Source of the DNA: Sphaerolaimus hirsutus | Taxonomy: Eukaryota > Nematoda > Chromadorea > Monhysterida > Sphaerolaimidae | DNA length: 64,000 bases | Assembly (NCBI GenBank): GCA_964036195.1 | Contig: OZ038456.1 | Span: 22,607,792 to 22,671,791, forward strand | Direction: 5' to 3' | Shown: in pieces, positions 11,660-21,006 of the stretch | How positions within the stretch are numbered: the stretch's first letter is position 1 | Layout: each line of letters begins with the position of its first letter | Position numbers and translations under genes: made by a program | The notes under the pieces: model-generated | Database searches by the model: none | Told to the model about the DNA's origin: nothing | Seen by the model: only the letters and a program-made list of their open reading frames with translations

Positions 11660-11882
11660 GTGCGCTATTTCACTTTTCAAGTGTTATTCAATGACTTTTT
11701 TGTTACTTTTATCAACTAAAAAGTGACTAATATGTACTCAAATTAACACCTTTTCTTTGATACTGAAAGCCCCATGACCCTATGTTCCCACGAATTCAAA
11801 CCAGACGCACATCATACCCATGTAGATATTCCTTTCAAAAGTTTTTCCAAAGTTTGACTACCTTTCGGGGCAGTCATTTCAC

Positions 11883-12089
11883 TAGTGATGTAAAAGCGGC
11901 ATGGCGCTGGCGCTCAAGCAAAAAGCGTCATGGAGTTTTTGGCGGCATTTGCGCTTGGCGCCATGCCCATGAAAAGTGCTAATTTTGCCCGGCGCCAAGA
12001 ACAAGATTCCTGGCGCTGGCACCAAAGCAAAAATCGCCATGGCGCTTTTGGCGCTTGGCGCCAAAGTTCTGGCGTTTTTTACATCAGTA
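11883..12089. mobile_element. hAT-like element with GGCGCC arms
   Basis: Starts TAGTGATGTAAAAG and ends TTTTTTACATCAGTA, filled with GGCGCC/GGCGCTTGGCGCC units. Flanks CATTTCAC and CTCTTCAC match at 6 of 8 positions, as an aged 8-bp duplication would. Confidence 0.65.
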
Positions 12090-12136
12090 CTCTTCACAGA
12101 GGGTAATTCACGCGCACCCATTTTTGCTGTGAACAC

Positions 12137-12387
12137 TAGGGTTGGGAATTTCAAAACTTTCGGGTTCGGGTATCGGCATCGGGTGTAGGTTCCAAAAAAT
12201 TTCGGCTATCGGGTCCGGGTTCGCATATTGAGGTCGGGTAGCGGGTCGGGTTTCCAGGTCGAAATGTCGGGTATCGGGTTCGGGTTCCGGTAGTAGAGTC
12301 GGGTTCGGGTATCGGGTTACGGTTCCACAACGTGTGCGGGTATCGGGTATCGGGTTCGGGTCGGGTCGGGTCGGGTTTCCAACCCTA
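12137..12387. mobile_element. hAT-like element with TCGGGTA-repeat arms
   Basis: Ends TAGGGTTGGGAATTTC and GGGTTTCCAACCCTA, with GGGTATCGGGTTCGGG repeats between. Target duplication not evident. A longer relative with an exact TSD is at 43387-44690. Confidence 0.6.
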
Positions 12388-12423
12388 GACTTTACACCAT
12401 CACACCATCAATTCAATTCGCAG

Positions 12424-12587
12424 TCGGGCACCAAGCGCCGCGGTCCAGTCAACCAAAAGTCAGTTGACATTCCAAAGTCGAGACCTAGTGTGCGCCCCCC
12501 ACCCCAGTATGACGCCCTGGGCGAGTTCGCATTGAGTACGCTGGATGAGTACCCCCAGTTGACCAAATCGGATGTTAGCAGGAAAAA
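12424..12587 (+). CDS. Kv exon 1 of the model (N-terminal region)
   Basis: Follows acceptor AATTCGCAG and ends AAAAA|GTTTGTT, phase 0 in, phase 2 out. Hydrophilic, Pro/Ser/Lys-rich, including RPPPQYDALGEFALSTLDEY. The donor is followed by G/T-rich intron sequence, as at several other donors here. No domain. Accepted because its phase matches the next exon and its GC content contrasts with the flanks. Confidence 0.7.
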
Positions 12588-15500
12588 GTTTGTTTTGTTT
12601 TTTTGGGGTTTTTGTTTGGTTGGAATTGGTGTGTGATCTTTGTGAAATGTGAAAAATGCGGCTTGTCAAAATTTATGGGTCACAAACTTCAGTATTCTAT
12701 TTAAAAATCTTTTTGCACTCATTCTCTAAATTCTCTTGTTTATCTAGGTACATTCTCTATACACTCATTTCGAGTGGGGTATTTCGAGAGGGGCATTTTT
12801 TCATATGCTCGCTCAGATGTGGGGGTACTCCGAGTCCGAGGTGGTCTACTTTTCCGTAAGTTCGCTCAGATCTGGCGGTATTTCGAGGAGGGACGGTATA
12901 TTTCGGGGGGGGGGGGGTATTTCGAGGGGGGAGGGGGTATTTCGAGGGGGCGGGGTATTTCGCGGGTGCGGTGTATTTCGAGGAAATACACTACCTATTT
13001 ATATTGAAATCTGAGAACTTTTTTGAACGCCAACCGCAGACAATCTCTGCGACGCCAGAGCAGCATCAGTATCCAAGACAGCAGACGTGAAAGTGTCGTT
13101 TCCGCGGCACAAACGAGCGCCGCGCAGCCCCTGCGAAAAGCGACCGCAGCATTTGACCCCCCATTGGGCGATTTTATCGATAAGGACAATTTGTTCAGCA
13201 ATAGCGGCACTGAGCAGGGCTATTTTATCGATGTCAATGTTTCTGGCAAGATTTATCGACTGCGGAGTGGTCGGTTTTGGGTGGATCGACTTCCTTCAAC
13301 AAACTTTTGTATTATTTATTGAGTGCTTGCGGCTGCGGGTAACATGACACCCTGACCAGATCCTATGAGATGCCCTCTAAAATATCAAATGTAATGTAAA
13401 GTGTCAAGTCATAGCAAATGCATGCTAAATGTCAAATTTCATTCAAATTGTCAAGTCATGTAAAATGGCCTGCCCTGTCAAATCAAATTTCATTTTTCTT
13501 ACTGGACGTGTGACATTTTTCATGATATTTTACATGACTTTTGACAATTTGCATGACATCTTCAATTTACAGCGCACTTTACTCCACTTTTGACACTTTT
13601 AATTTGCATGATATTTGACATTTACCATTTAACAGAACGTTTTACCTGACTTTTTACATGTTGGATGGCATTTGAAATTCTACAGGGGACGTTACATGAC
13701 GTTTGACACATTGCATGGCATAACATAGTTTACAGGGCATTTTACATTACTGTTGACACTTCACATGGCATTTGACAGTTTACAGGGTAGTTTACATGAC
13801 TTTTGACCCTTGTCATGATATTTGCCGTATACGGGGGATTTTACATGACTTTTTACACTTTGCATGACATATGACATTTTACAGGGCATTTTAAAGGGCT
13901 TGGGAGTGGCACCTAGATACACAGTTTGCGTTAAACTGACATGGCATTACTCGCAGACAACTTTGGCAATCATCCAAAAGACGAACTTCTTCCCAGACTA
14001 TTCCAAATGAATTCACCATCCGAACTAGAGAATATTTCAAATAAAACTGTCAACTCATATTACATTAACGCCGACCCGGCAGTTTTCGAATGCGTTTTGA
14101 CATATTATCGCACCGGAATTTTGCACAAACCGTCAACTGGATTTTGCAATAGAAGAATGGAACACGAATTGGATACGTGGGGATTGGAAATGATTTTGGT
14201 AGCGGAATGCTGCAAGTTTGTTTGACATTTTCTCGTGACTGGGTAATTTACAGCGAAATCTACCATATCATATCACAACTTGTAAAGTGTTCAGTCAAGT
14301 GTTAAATGTCATGTGAAGTGTCATGTTTACAAATTTGTACATTTTCAGTAAAAAAGATATTTAATATTGATTGTCATTTTACATGGCATTTGACACTTGA
14401 CTTTACACTTTACAGGGTGCCGGACCATCCCCAGATGAATACCGTATTTCCTCGAAATACCCCCCGGGGGGTGATTGTTTCATAGTGGTCCCGAGAGGGG
14501 GGGGGGTGAAACGAGGGGGGGGGGGTATTTCGAGGGGGGGGGTTATTATTTCGCCAGAAATTTTTTCAAATCCTAGTACAAAATCGTCGTTTGTGATGTA
14601 CACTGGGGTAGAAAAATTCATCAATAACTGACATGTATAGACTCCTGTAGACTAATAGTAGTACGTAGATGGTAAAAACACTGTTCTAACGTGATTACGA
14701 CATTGTTTTAACGTGTGTTCTGCACTACGCAGAACACAAACTGCAGTATTTGTCATGTACGTTCTCTTTACACTCAATCTGGGGGGGTATTTCGAGGGGG
14801 GGTGATTGTTTCATAGTGGTTTCGAGAGGGGGGAAGGGGTCAAACGAGGGGGGGGGGTATTTCGAGAAAATACGGTAACATATAAATACTTATTAATAAT
14901 AAATATTAACATTTGCATCTTCCAGCGAAAATTCTTCCAACTACAAACGGAGCAATGCTTTCATAGAGCCGACAGAATTATCGCTGCTTCAAAACCACAT
15001 TGATCGAGCTGAAGATGATTTCGAAGGTCCACCCGATCACGATCAGGTGCCGATTCCGCAAGTGACCAAGTGACATGAAAAGTGCTAAGTGGCACATTAA
15101 CTTAAACTTTAAAGTGACAAAGATTTTTTTTAATTTGACTGTCACCTAAACATATCGGTAGCAAAAAAATTCTAAAAGGTTTTTGACGTTTACCTCACCA
15201 TAAGTTTACTTGTCACTTCTCTTACCATTCACAACTTAACCCATCACTTAGCACTTTTCCTGTCACTTATCCACTTGAGGAATTGGTCCCAGGTTGTACG
15301 CGACCACTTCAAAAACGCGTACTGTTTGGTTCCATTGAGACGGAAAATTTACGATGTCACGGAAGGACATACTAGCAGATGGTCGAAAATATATTCCATG
15401 TTCTCAATGTCGGTGGTTGTGATTTCAATTATAGCCATGATTTTTGGATCGCTGCAAAGCATGCAGGTAAAAAGTACTTTTTCGGAGTTTTATACCGATA

Positions 15501-18500
15501 TTTAAAATGGAGCAGGGGGCACTCCCAGTGCCTGTAAAGTGTAAAATACCCTGTAAAATGTCATGTGCCATGTAAAAGACCTTGTAAAATGTCATGTGTC
15601 ATGTAAAAGAACCTGTAAAGTGTCAAATGTCATGTAAAAAACCCGTTAAATTTCATGTGAATCCAAACCATGTTATATTGTATCCCAATCTTATGTTTTT
15701 GTATCCAAATCATATGTCAAAAAGTAAGACTTAAGAGTAAGAAAAGTGATACAGAAACATAAGATTTGGATACGATAAAATAAGATTTGGATGCACACTT
15801 TACAGGGTCTTTCACATGACAATTGGCACTTTACAGAGTATTTTACATGACACATTACAGGGTCTTTTACAATTGTGTGGATTTCAAGTGTCTATAAAAA
15901 GTTTCGAGAAAGTGCTTCCTCTCATTTGATTTTTGCAGAGAAAACCCCCGTGAAAAAGTGGTCTCCCCCAGAACACGGCACATTCTCCAATCTCCAAAAA
16001 AACCCCGCAGACCTACGACGAATCGTCGAAACAATACCGCTCAGTGGAACCCATAAACATGATCGAAGTTCTATGCGTCGTGTGGTTCACTTTCGAGCTT
16101 GTACTCCGTTTTGCAGTGGAGCCGGCCAGGTGCCAGTCCCAGACCCTGTAAAACGCCATGAAAAATGTCAAATGCCATGCAAAGTGTCAAAAGTCATGTA
16201 AAATGCCCGGTAAAATGGCAACTCGGTTGCCATTTTACCGGGCATTTTACATGACTTTTGACACTTTGCATGACATTTGACATTTTAAAGGGCATTTCAC
16301 AGGGTTTGAGACTGCCCCCAGGTGTTGGTTTTTGCGCCAACCGCTCAACATTATCGACGCGCTGTCGATTTTGCCCTTCCACTTGGAGCTGGTCGTCGAC
16401 ATTCTGGTGCCAGTTTCTCGAGTGGTCAAGTGACGAGTAAGTGGTAAGTGGAGAGTAAAGTGATAAGTGGCATGTAAAGTGACAGGTTCACTTCGAACTG
16501 ACAAGTATTTTGTTTAACCCTTTACATGACTCTAATTAGAGTTGCATTTAGTGTTCAAATGAGACTGCTTTTATTTTTTTCACAGTGAAAATTTTTAGGG
16601 GTGGGGGGTATCGACGGAAGGCGTATTTCGAGGGGGTATTATTTCGCCAGAATTTTATCGAACTGTCCCTTTTTGAACCCTATCAAATGTCACTTTACTT
16701 CATACTCACTTACCACTTACCACTTGCCTCGTCACTTGTCCACTGGTGAAAGTGGCCCCTGGGCATCGCGGCAGATCTGCAAGACATCCAGGGGGTGCTG
16801 TTGGTGCTGCGCGTGCTCAGGATACTCAGAGTGGCCAGACTTTTTAAATTGGCCAGACACAGGTGAGATGGGAGATTGGGGACTGGGGTGTCGGAATTTG
16901 GATTTGGGGGTCTCCAATGGGGGTGCCCAACAAATGTAGGGGGACAAAGCGCTGTTGAAATGTATGGTGCCAGATATAAATATTTCCAACTGTTGAGATC
17001 CCACAATTCCACCTGAATGGAGCCATAAGAGAGTCAAGCCACAAAAAAGTTGTCCAAATCAGTCAAGTTTTTCAAACAACAGACTATGCATTCGCACATA
17101 CTTATGTCTTATGCGCCAGAGCACCAATGTGATACTTATGCACCACTTTCACGAAAAAATATTTAAAAAAGAAAAAGGCGGATTCGAGTACAGGCAACAT
17201 ATTATGTTTTGTGCCCGAAAATATTTTTTCGTTTTGGTAGAGTTTTCATTTTTTCAACGATGACGTCATGACGGAGTGTTTCATCCAAAAGCATGGATAG
17301 CATGTGGTCCACAGAGTTTTTTAAAATAAAAAAACCCACGCAGCGGAGGACTATCTTCACTGGGCAAAACGCTCAAACGTTCTTGCCGAGAAATCGGCAT
17401 GTTATTTACCTTCGTCGGCACTACCATAGTCCTCTATTCGACGATGATGTATTATTTGGAGAAAGACGAGCCGGGCACCGATTTTACTAGCATTCCGGCC
17501 GGCTTTTGGTGGTGCGTTATTACCATGACTACGGTAGGATATGGTGATATTGTGCCCAGGACTGTGGGTGAGTTGGGGTGGGTTGTGTGGGTACAGTATA
17601 TTTTGGAATAGAACCCCCCCCCCCGCTTGAATAGCCCCCCCCCTAAGGGTGTGTTTACAGCTTGGGAAAAATAAAAGTTGAAAGGTAAATCAAAGAGTCA
17701 CTGAAAAATTTATTATTTCCATTTCTTGAAGGTTTTTTTAAAAGTTCTGTTCAAAACTAAATTTTTATCAAATGTGGGGACAAGTGAATCAGCACCTGAC
17801 TCCAAATTCAATTGGAAATTAAGGCACACGTAAGAGCGAGTAAGGCGCCTCATATTCCGGATAATGGCACCGGGTGCAGTCTCGCACCCTGTAAAGTGAG
17901 AAGTCAAGTGTGAAAAGTCATGTGAAATCATAATAAAATAGAAACGATTTTACCTATAATTGAACTTTTGACATTTTGCATGACATTTGACAAATTTCTA
18001 TGACATTTTACATGCCACTTGACACTTTAATTCATGACACTTTACATAGTGCGGGACTGCCCTCTCTATATCACTTGACTCCTCTCAGGCGGCAAGCTAA
18101 TAGCCACCCTCACTTCCCTATCCGGCGTGGTGGTGCTAGCATTTCCCATCACTTTGATAGTGGAAAATTTCAACGCTACACAACGAGAAGCAGACATGGA
18201 AGCTCAAAAATTGGCCGAAAGACAACAACTCGAAAAGGAAATTGTCGAAATGGCCGGTGACGGATTGAGAAAAGCCACCAGGTGGCAGTCGCAAGCCCTG
18301 TAAAGTGTAAAGTCAAGTGTCAAATGTAAAGTCAAATGCAAAGTGAACTGTCAATTGTTATGCAAAGTTCAGTAATAAAATCTTTTCTTTTTTGTTTTGA
18401 TTGACACTTGACTTTGCATTTGACTTTACATTTGACACTTTACTTTACACTTTACAGGGCTTGGGACTGCCCCCAGGGCGCAGTTGATTGGCGAATTGAA

Positions 18501-18543
18501 ACGGCGAGCGGAGGAGATTAATGAGGATGGGATGAATTTGTGA
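12424..18543 (+). CDS. Voltage-gated K+ channel (Kv) alpha subunit, 11-exon model
   Basis: Tetrameric K+-selective membrane channel subunit. I join exons 12424-12587, 13040-13308, 13957-14215, 14926-15046, 15293-15466, 15972-16129, 16322-16406, 16753-16862, 17344-17567, 18089-18281 and 18477-18543. They total 1824 nt, an unbroken 607-residue frame plus stop. Order: low-complexity N-terminus; T1/BTB tetramerisation domain (about 115-232); S1 (300-325); S2 (357-380, ending FTFELVLRF); S3 (388-408); S4 with Arg at every third position (LRVLRILRVARLFKLARH); S5; pore with TVGYGD at 510-515; S6; short C-terminus. The T1 zinc signature H-X6-C-X20-CC is present, which points to the Shab/Shaw/Shal side rather than Shaker. 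The S6 hinge reads PIT instead of PxP. Several introns are exactly introner elements. The true N-terminus is uncertain (see 11612). Confidence 0.9.
13040..13308 (+). CDS. Kv exon 2: linker and start of T1 domain
   Basis: Starts after CAACCGCAG and ends TTTT|GTATTA (phase 2 in, phase 1 out). Arg/Ser/Ala-rich linker, then the first T1 strand, read as IDVNVSGKIYRL, comparable to the LNVGG..F strand of Kv T1 domains, and DRLPSTNF, comparable to the TL..LP.T. segment. Confidence 0.8.
13309..13956 (+). other. Kv intron 2 with long degenerate family A repeat
   Basis: From about 13350 to 13912 the intron is a run of family A-like units (TTTACATGACTTTTGACACTTTGCATGAC and variants), several times longer than a single introner. 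It ends GGGCTTGGGAGTGGCACCT, a family A end in minus orientation. It looks like an expanded or multiply inserted copy. Confidence 0.6.
13957..14215 (+). CDS. Kv exon 3: main part of T1 domain
   Basis: Acceptor TACTCGCAG; donor CTGCAA|GTTTGT; phase 1 in, phase 2 out. Carries the T1 core (DPAVFECVLTYYRTGILH, like the DP..F..IL.FYRTG.LH of Kv channels) and the zinc-ligand set H..C..CC ending DTWGLEMILVAECC. Confidence 0.9.
14216..14925 (+). other. Kv intron 3 with family A remnant and a MITE
   Basis: Contains a degenerate family A copy (about 14280-14435, ending GGTGCCGGACCATCCCCAG) followed by a TACCGTATTT MITE at 14440-14877. Confidence 0.65.
14440..14877. mobile_element. TACCGTATTT-family MITE (C-rich type)
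   Basis: Ends TACCGTATTTCCTCGAAATA and TATTTCGAGAAAATACGGTA, with poly-G arms and the AACGTGTGTTCTGCACTACG core shared with copies at 3906, 21957 and 41149. Confidence 0.8.
14926..15046 (+). CDS. Kv exon 4: T1-S1 linker
   Basis: Acceptor TCTTCCAG, donor GATCAG|GTGCC, phase 2 in, phase 0 out. Hydrophilic, acidic toward the end (IDRAEDDFEGPPDHDQ), as expected of the cytoplasmic T1-S1 linker. The donor is the first base of a family B introner. Confidence 0.8.
15047..15292 (+). mobile_element. Family B introner that is exactly Kv intron 4
   Basis: Starts GTGCCGATTCCGCAAGTG and ends CACTTGAGGAATTGGTCCCAG, so the two ends are inverted repeats. GT and AG of the intron are the first and last bases of the element. 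The flanking exons join in phase 0. Confidence 0.9.
15293..15466 (+). CDS. Kv exon 5: pre-S1 and S1
   Basis: Fifty-eight codons, phase 0 at both ends. Contains PLRRKIYDVTEGHTSRWSKI, matching the RRKIWDL.E.P..S pre-S1 segment of Kv channels, followed by the hydrophobic S1 (MSVVVISIIAMIFGSL). Donor AGCATGCAG|GTAAAA. Confidence 0.92.
15467..15971 (+). other. Kv intron 5 with composite family A copy
   Basis: Contains family A-type repeats (15515-15870) with a nested palindrome of ATCCAAATCTTAT/ATAAGATTTGGAT. The same composite is present at 45275-45605, so this sub-family transposed after acquiring the insert. Confidence 0.65.
15972..16129 (+). CDS. Kv exon 6: S1-S2 loop and S2
   Basis: Acceptor TCTCCCCCAG (an upstream CAG would meet a TGA in this frame), donor GGCCAG|GTGCC, phase 0 in, 2 out. 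Loop then S2: INMIEVLCVVWFTFELVLRF, close to the I...C..WFT.E...RF of Kv channels. Confidence 0.92.
16130..16321 (+). mobile_element. Family A introner that is exactly Kv intron 6
   Basis: Starts GTGCCAGTCCCAGACCCTG and ends GGTTTGAGACTGCCCCCAG. The interior is one long hairpin around GGCAACTCGGTTGCC. Exons join as AG|G TGT TGG, restoring R-C-W-F between S2 and S3, so the intron is removed exactly at the element ends. Confidence 0.95.
16322..16406 (+). CDS. Kv exon 7: S3
   Basis: Phase 2 in, phase 0 out. Encodes CWFLRQPLNIIDALSILPFH, the classical W.F....NIID..AI.P motif at the S2-S3 turn and S3 of Kv channels. Flanked on both sides by introner-derived introns. Confidence 0.95.
16407..16752 (+). 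mobile_element. Eroded family B introner forming Kv intron 7
   Basis: Starts GTGCCAGTTTCTCGAGTGG; the family B 3' end reads GTCCACTGGTGAAAGTGGCCCCTG, where the usual terminal CAG is CTG. The only frame-keeping acceptor is GTGAAAG at 16752, eight bases upstream. A fragment of a TACCGTATTT-type repeat (about 16600-16655) lies inside. Confidence 0.75.
16753..16862 (+). CDS. Kv exon 8: S4 voltage sensor
   Basis: Encodes DLQDIQGVLLVLRVLRILRV and on to ARLFKLARH, with Arg/Lys at every third position as in Kv S4. Phase 0 in if the acceptor is at 16752, phase 2 out at CACAG|GTGAG. The first four codons (WPLG) derive from the eroded introner end. Confidence 0.9.
16863..17343 (+). other. Kv intron 8, ordinary intron carrying a MITE
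   Basis: Canonical GTGAGA..CACGCAG intron. It is not an introner. Around 17105-17290 it holds a copy of a MITE also present inverted at 31495-31690. Both copies contain the palindrome TGACGTCA (17261-17268 here). Confidence 0.7.
17344..17567 (+). CDS. Kv exon 9: S4-S5 linker, S5 and pore
   Basis: Phase 2 in, phase 1 out (GTGG|GTGAGT). Reads GGLSSLGKTLKRS (S4-S5 linker), S5 (GMLFTFVGTTIVLYSTMMYY), then FTSIPAGFWW and MTTVGYGD, the K+ selectivity filter. All key pore residues are intact. Confidence 0.96.
17568..18088 (+). other. Kv intron 9 with a family A copy
   Basis: Begins with G/T-rich sequence and contains a family A-like element (about 17874-18064, GTGCAGTCTCGCACCCTG to TAGTGCGGGACTGCC), not at the intron ends. 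The acceptor CCTCTCAG follows 24 bp later. A C-rich MITE remnant lies near 17610-17645. Confidence 0.65.
18089..18281 (+). CDS. Kv exon 10: S6 and proximal C-terminus
   Basis: Phase 1 in, phase 2 out (CACCAG|GTGGC). Encodes GGKLIATLTSLSGVVVLAFP then ITLIVENFN, the S6 gate. It is followed by an Ala/Glu-rich, probably coiled C-terminal stretch (READMEAQKLAERQQLEKEI). PIT replaces the PVP/PIP hinge of conducting Kv subunits. Confidence 0.95.
18282..18476 (+). mobile_element. Family A introner that is exactly Kv intron 10
   Basis: Starts GTGGCAGTCGCAAGCCCTG and ends GGGCTTGGGACTGCCCCCAG. The arms are complementary over nearly their full length (AAAGTCAAGTGTCAAATG / CATTTGACACTTTACTTT). Removal joins CACCAG to GGCGCAG in frame. 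Confidence 0.95.
18477..18543 (+). CDS. Kv exon 11: last residues and stop
   Basis: Twenty-one residues (RAQLIGELKRRAEEINEDGM then NL and TGA). Charged helix continuing the C-terminal coil. No PDZ-binding end is evident. Confidence 0.88.
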
Positions 18544-18607
18544 AAGATGCATTTTTAAGTCATTGATTGTGTCGAAAAGTGCCTTTTCACGCCACTCGAT
18601 TCGTCAT

Positions 18608-18777
18608 AGCTAGTGTGTAAACTTTCCGTTTTCCGTTTTCCGCAGCCAAAATTTTTCCGTTTCCGTTTTCCGGCAAGTGCAAACATTGTTCCGTTTCGGT
18701 TTCCGTTTTTTGGCAAGTTCAGAAATTTTTCCGTTTCCGTTTTCCATAAAAATTTTTTTTTTGACACCCTAGTCACA
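18608..18777. mobile_element. hAT-like element with TTCCGTTT-repeat arms
   Basis: Starts TAGTGTGTAAACTTTCCG, ends TTTTTTTGACACCCTA, with TTTTCCGTTTCCG tandem units. Flanks GTCATAGC/GTCACAGA are only partly matched. It lies just after the Kv stop, so it probably belongs to 3' flank. Confidence 0.5.
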
Positions 18778-18780
18778 GAT

Positions 18781-18940
18781 AGTGATGTAAAAGCGCCATG
18801 GCGCTGGAGCCAAATCAAAAAGCGCTATGGCGCTTTTGGCCCTTGGCGCTAGTTTTCGGTGGCGCCACGAAAGCGCCAAACGAAAAAGCGCCATGGCGTT
18901 TTTGGCGCCTGGCGCCATTTTGTTGTGGCGACTCGGAGAA
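18781..18940. mobile_element. Truncated hAT-like element with GGCGCC arms
   Basis: Begins TAGTGATGTAAAAGCGCC, rich in GGCGCC/GGCGCTTTTGGCGC. The opposite end is not recognisable. Confidence 0.55.
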
Positions 18941-19910
18941 TTGGGCAATGAGCATTTTCTTTCACGCCACTCTTCCTGCTAACTATAGCAAACGATATTT
19001 TGAAAAATTCTATAATGTTTTCAAATTTTCGATTTGTTTGATCCTTTTGAATTTTTATTCCACCATAAGAAAAACACCTAAAAACTATATATTTTTGAAG
19101 AATTCGTAAAATCGGAAATTTGAAAAGTATAAATTCATCTTTTTAGTATTTAGGTTGAAAATGCATGTAAAATGCTGGGGAAAAAAACGAATTCGAAATT
19201 TAGAAAATTGGAACCATCTTTGAAGAAAAAATCGAAATTTGACAAGTCATTTTAGAAAAACACTAGCAAATGAAAACAAATTTCTCGAGAGTTTGCTATC
19301 GTTACATTTGCTGCATGTGTATTTGAATTTGCATTTGCGTTGTGTACATACTGGCGCTACGCACACTAGCACACCACCGAAATTTTGGAAACTTATAAAT
19401 CTGCTTCAATCACATCTGAGTTCACCAGGATGAGGAGATTGTCAACTACTGTGAATGGGGATCAGAAATCAATCATTCTGGTAAACTCAAATGTGTTCAT
19501 AATCGATTTATGAGTTTCCAAACTTCGGTGGTGTATGGTGTACATTGTTGATCCGTTAACTGTATTAGGTATTTACTTCCCCTTACCTATTTATCGAAAA
19601 TGTGACAATTTTGCAACTATTTTCACCGGGTAGCAGACTTTGAGTGCAATGTTTATAAAGAGAATTTTGTACAGTATCGCATAATTGTTAAAACATATTT
19701 AGTTTACTCGAAAAATACTCATACTCAAGTACTACATAAATTTTTTTATGTTTCTCCTGAAAGAAAGTACCCATACTAACCTTTATGCACACTTGTTAAA
19801 GTATTTAAGTACAAAAAAGTATTTACTATATGTTTTTAGAAGGCATGGATTTGAAAAAGAAAGAAACAACCTAAAATAATGATAAATGAAATATAAATTT
19901 GGTATACCGT
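18941..19910. other. Non-coding, MITE remnants
   Basis: AT-rich. Around 19370-19550 there is a copy of the 'CTAGTTGACAACCGAAATTT' inverted-repeat family, with the telltale CATCTGAGTTCACCAGGAT and GGTAAACTCAAATG segments. No gene seen. Confidence 0.5.
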
Positions 19911-20630
19911 ATTTCTTCGAATTACCCCCGGGGGGTTTATTTTTTCAGAGTGAAAATTTTGAGCGAAAAACGTGAAAAATGCAATAATAACCACCATTTA
20001 TAAGTTTTTACAGCCTTATATAAGGGTGTAGATGGTATAAACAATGTTCTAACGTAACACAGTAAGTGTTTTGAACGGCGGTGCACTTGTACGCACAAAT
20101 GCCTGGTACGCACAAACGCCCGGTACGCACAAAATTGTGCCCGCCACGCACATCTGCCTGATACGAAATAACATTACATTACATTTTGAGCGTGTTTTTC
20201 ACTTCACACTTGTGAGTAAAGTGGAAAAAAGTTGTGTAATGACATTAGTTAACTTTTTGTCACTTCAGATATATTTGAACATCACTTGAAAAAGTGTCAA
20301 GTGAAAAAATGGTGGATAATGGCCATTTTTGACCGTTTTTTTCACTTGACACTTTTTCAAGTGATTTTCAGATATCAGTGAAGTGAAAAAAGCTGTGCAA
20401 TAACATTAGTGACCATCTGTCCAGTACGCAAAGATCATCAGCCATGTAAGTACCGGGCATATGTGCGTGGCGGGCACAATTTTGTGCATACCGGCATTTG
20501 TGCGTTTGCAGGCATTTGCAGGCATTTGTGCGTAGGAGGCCTGGCCCTTTTGAACGTCTGTTATGCATTTTCGGACCACAAATTCATAGTGCCCATTTTG
20601 AGGGGGGTATTTCGAGGAAATACGGTATAA
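19911..20630. mobile_element. TACCGTATTT MITE with a nested 480-bp palindrome
   Basis: Outer element TACCGTATTTCTTCGAATTA to GTATTTCGAGGAAATACGGTA. Inside, about 20068-20547, is a large palindrome whose ends carry GTACGCACAAATGCC-type repeats and whose middle is TTTTTCACTTGACACTTTTTCAAGTGA. A relative of this palindrome is at 33163-33365. Confidence 0.7.
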
Positions 20631-21006
20631 GGACATAAATAGGTAGTCAAGAATAGCTGAAAATTGGAAAACAGCAGATTAAATAGTGAATTTCGGTGGT
20701 GAAAACTGTGAATTATTAGTTATTTTTTCTTCACGAGTCTAACAGGGGGGTGGGGGACTCAAGTGGGTGAGTTATTCAAGGGGGTGAATTTTTCAAGCAT
20801 ATACGTTATTTAGTAGCTTTATACGAAAATGATATAATTCCTTCAAGGTTTCTTTATTTTAGCAATAAAAAAATTAAGATTTGAAATTTCTGAAATACAT
20901 AGGTATGTAAATGTATTTACCCAGTACTCGAGTATATGTATTTTTCGTGTAAATGTAAACACAATTTTTCAACTGTGTATAACCGTTCACTACTTAGACC
21001 ATTTTT

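Noticed and set aside
16601-16939. 112-codon + strand frame across the S4 exon
   Set aside because: Out of frame with the channel; overlaps a family B intron and the real S4 exon.
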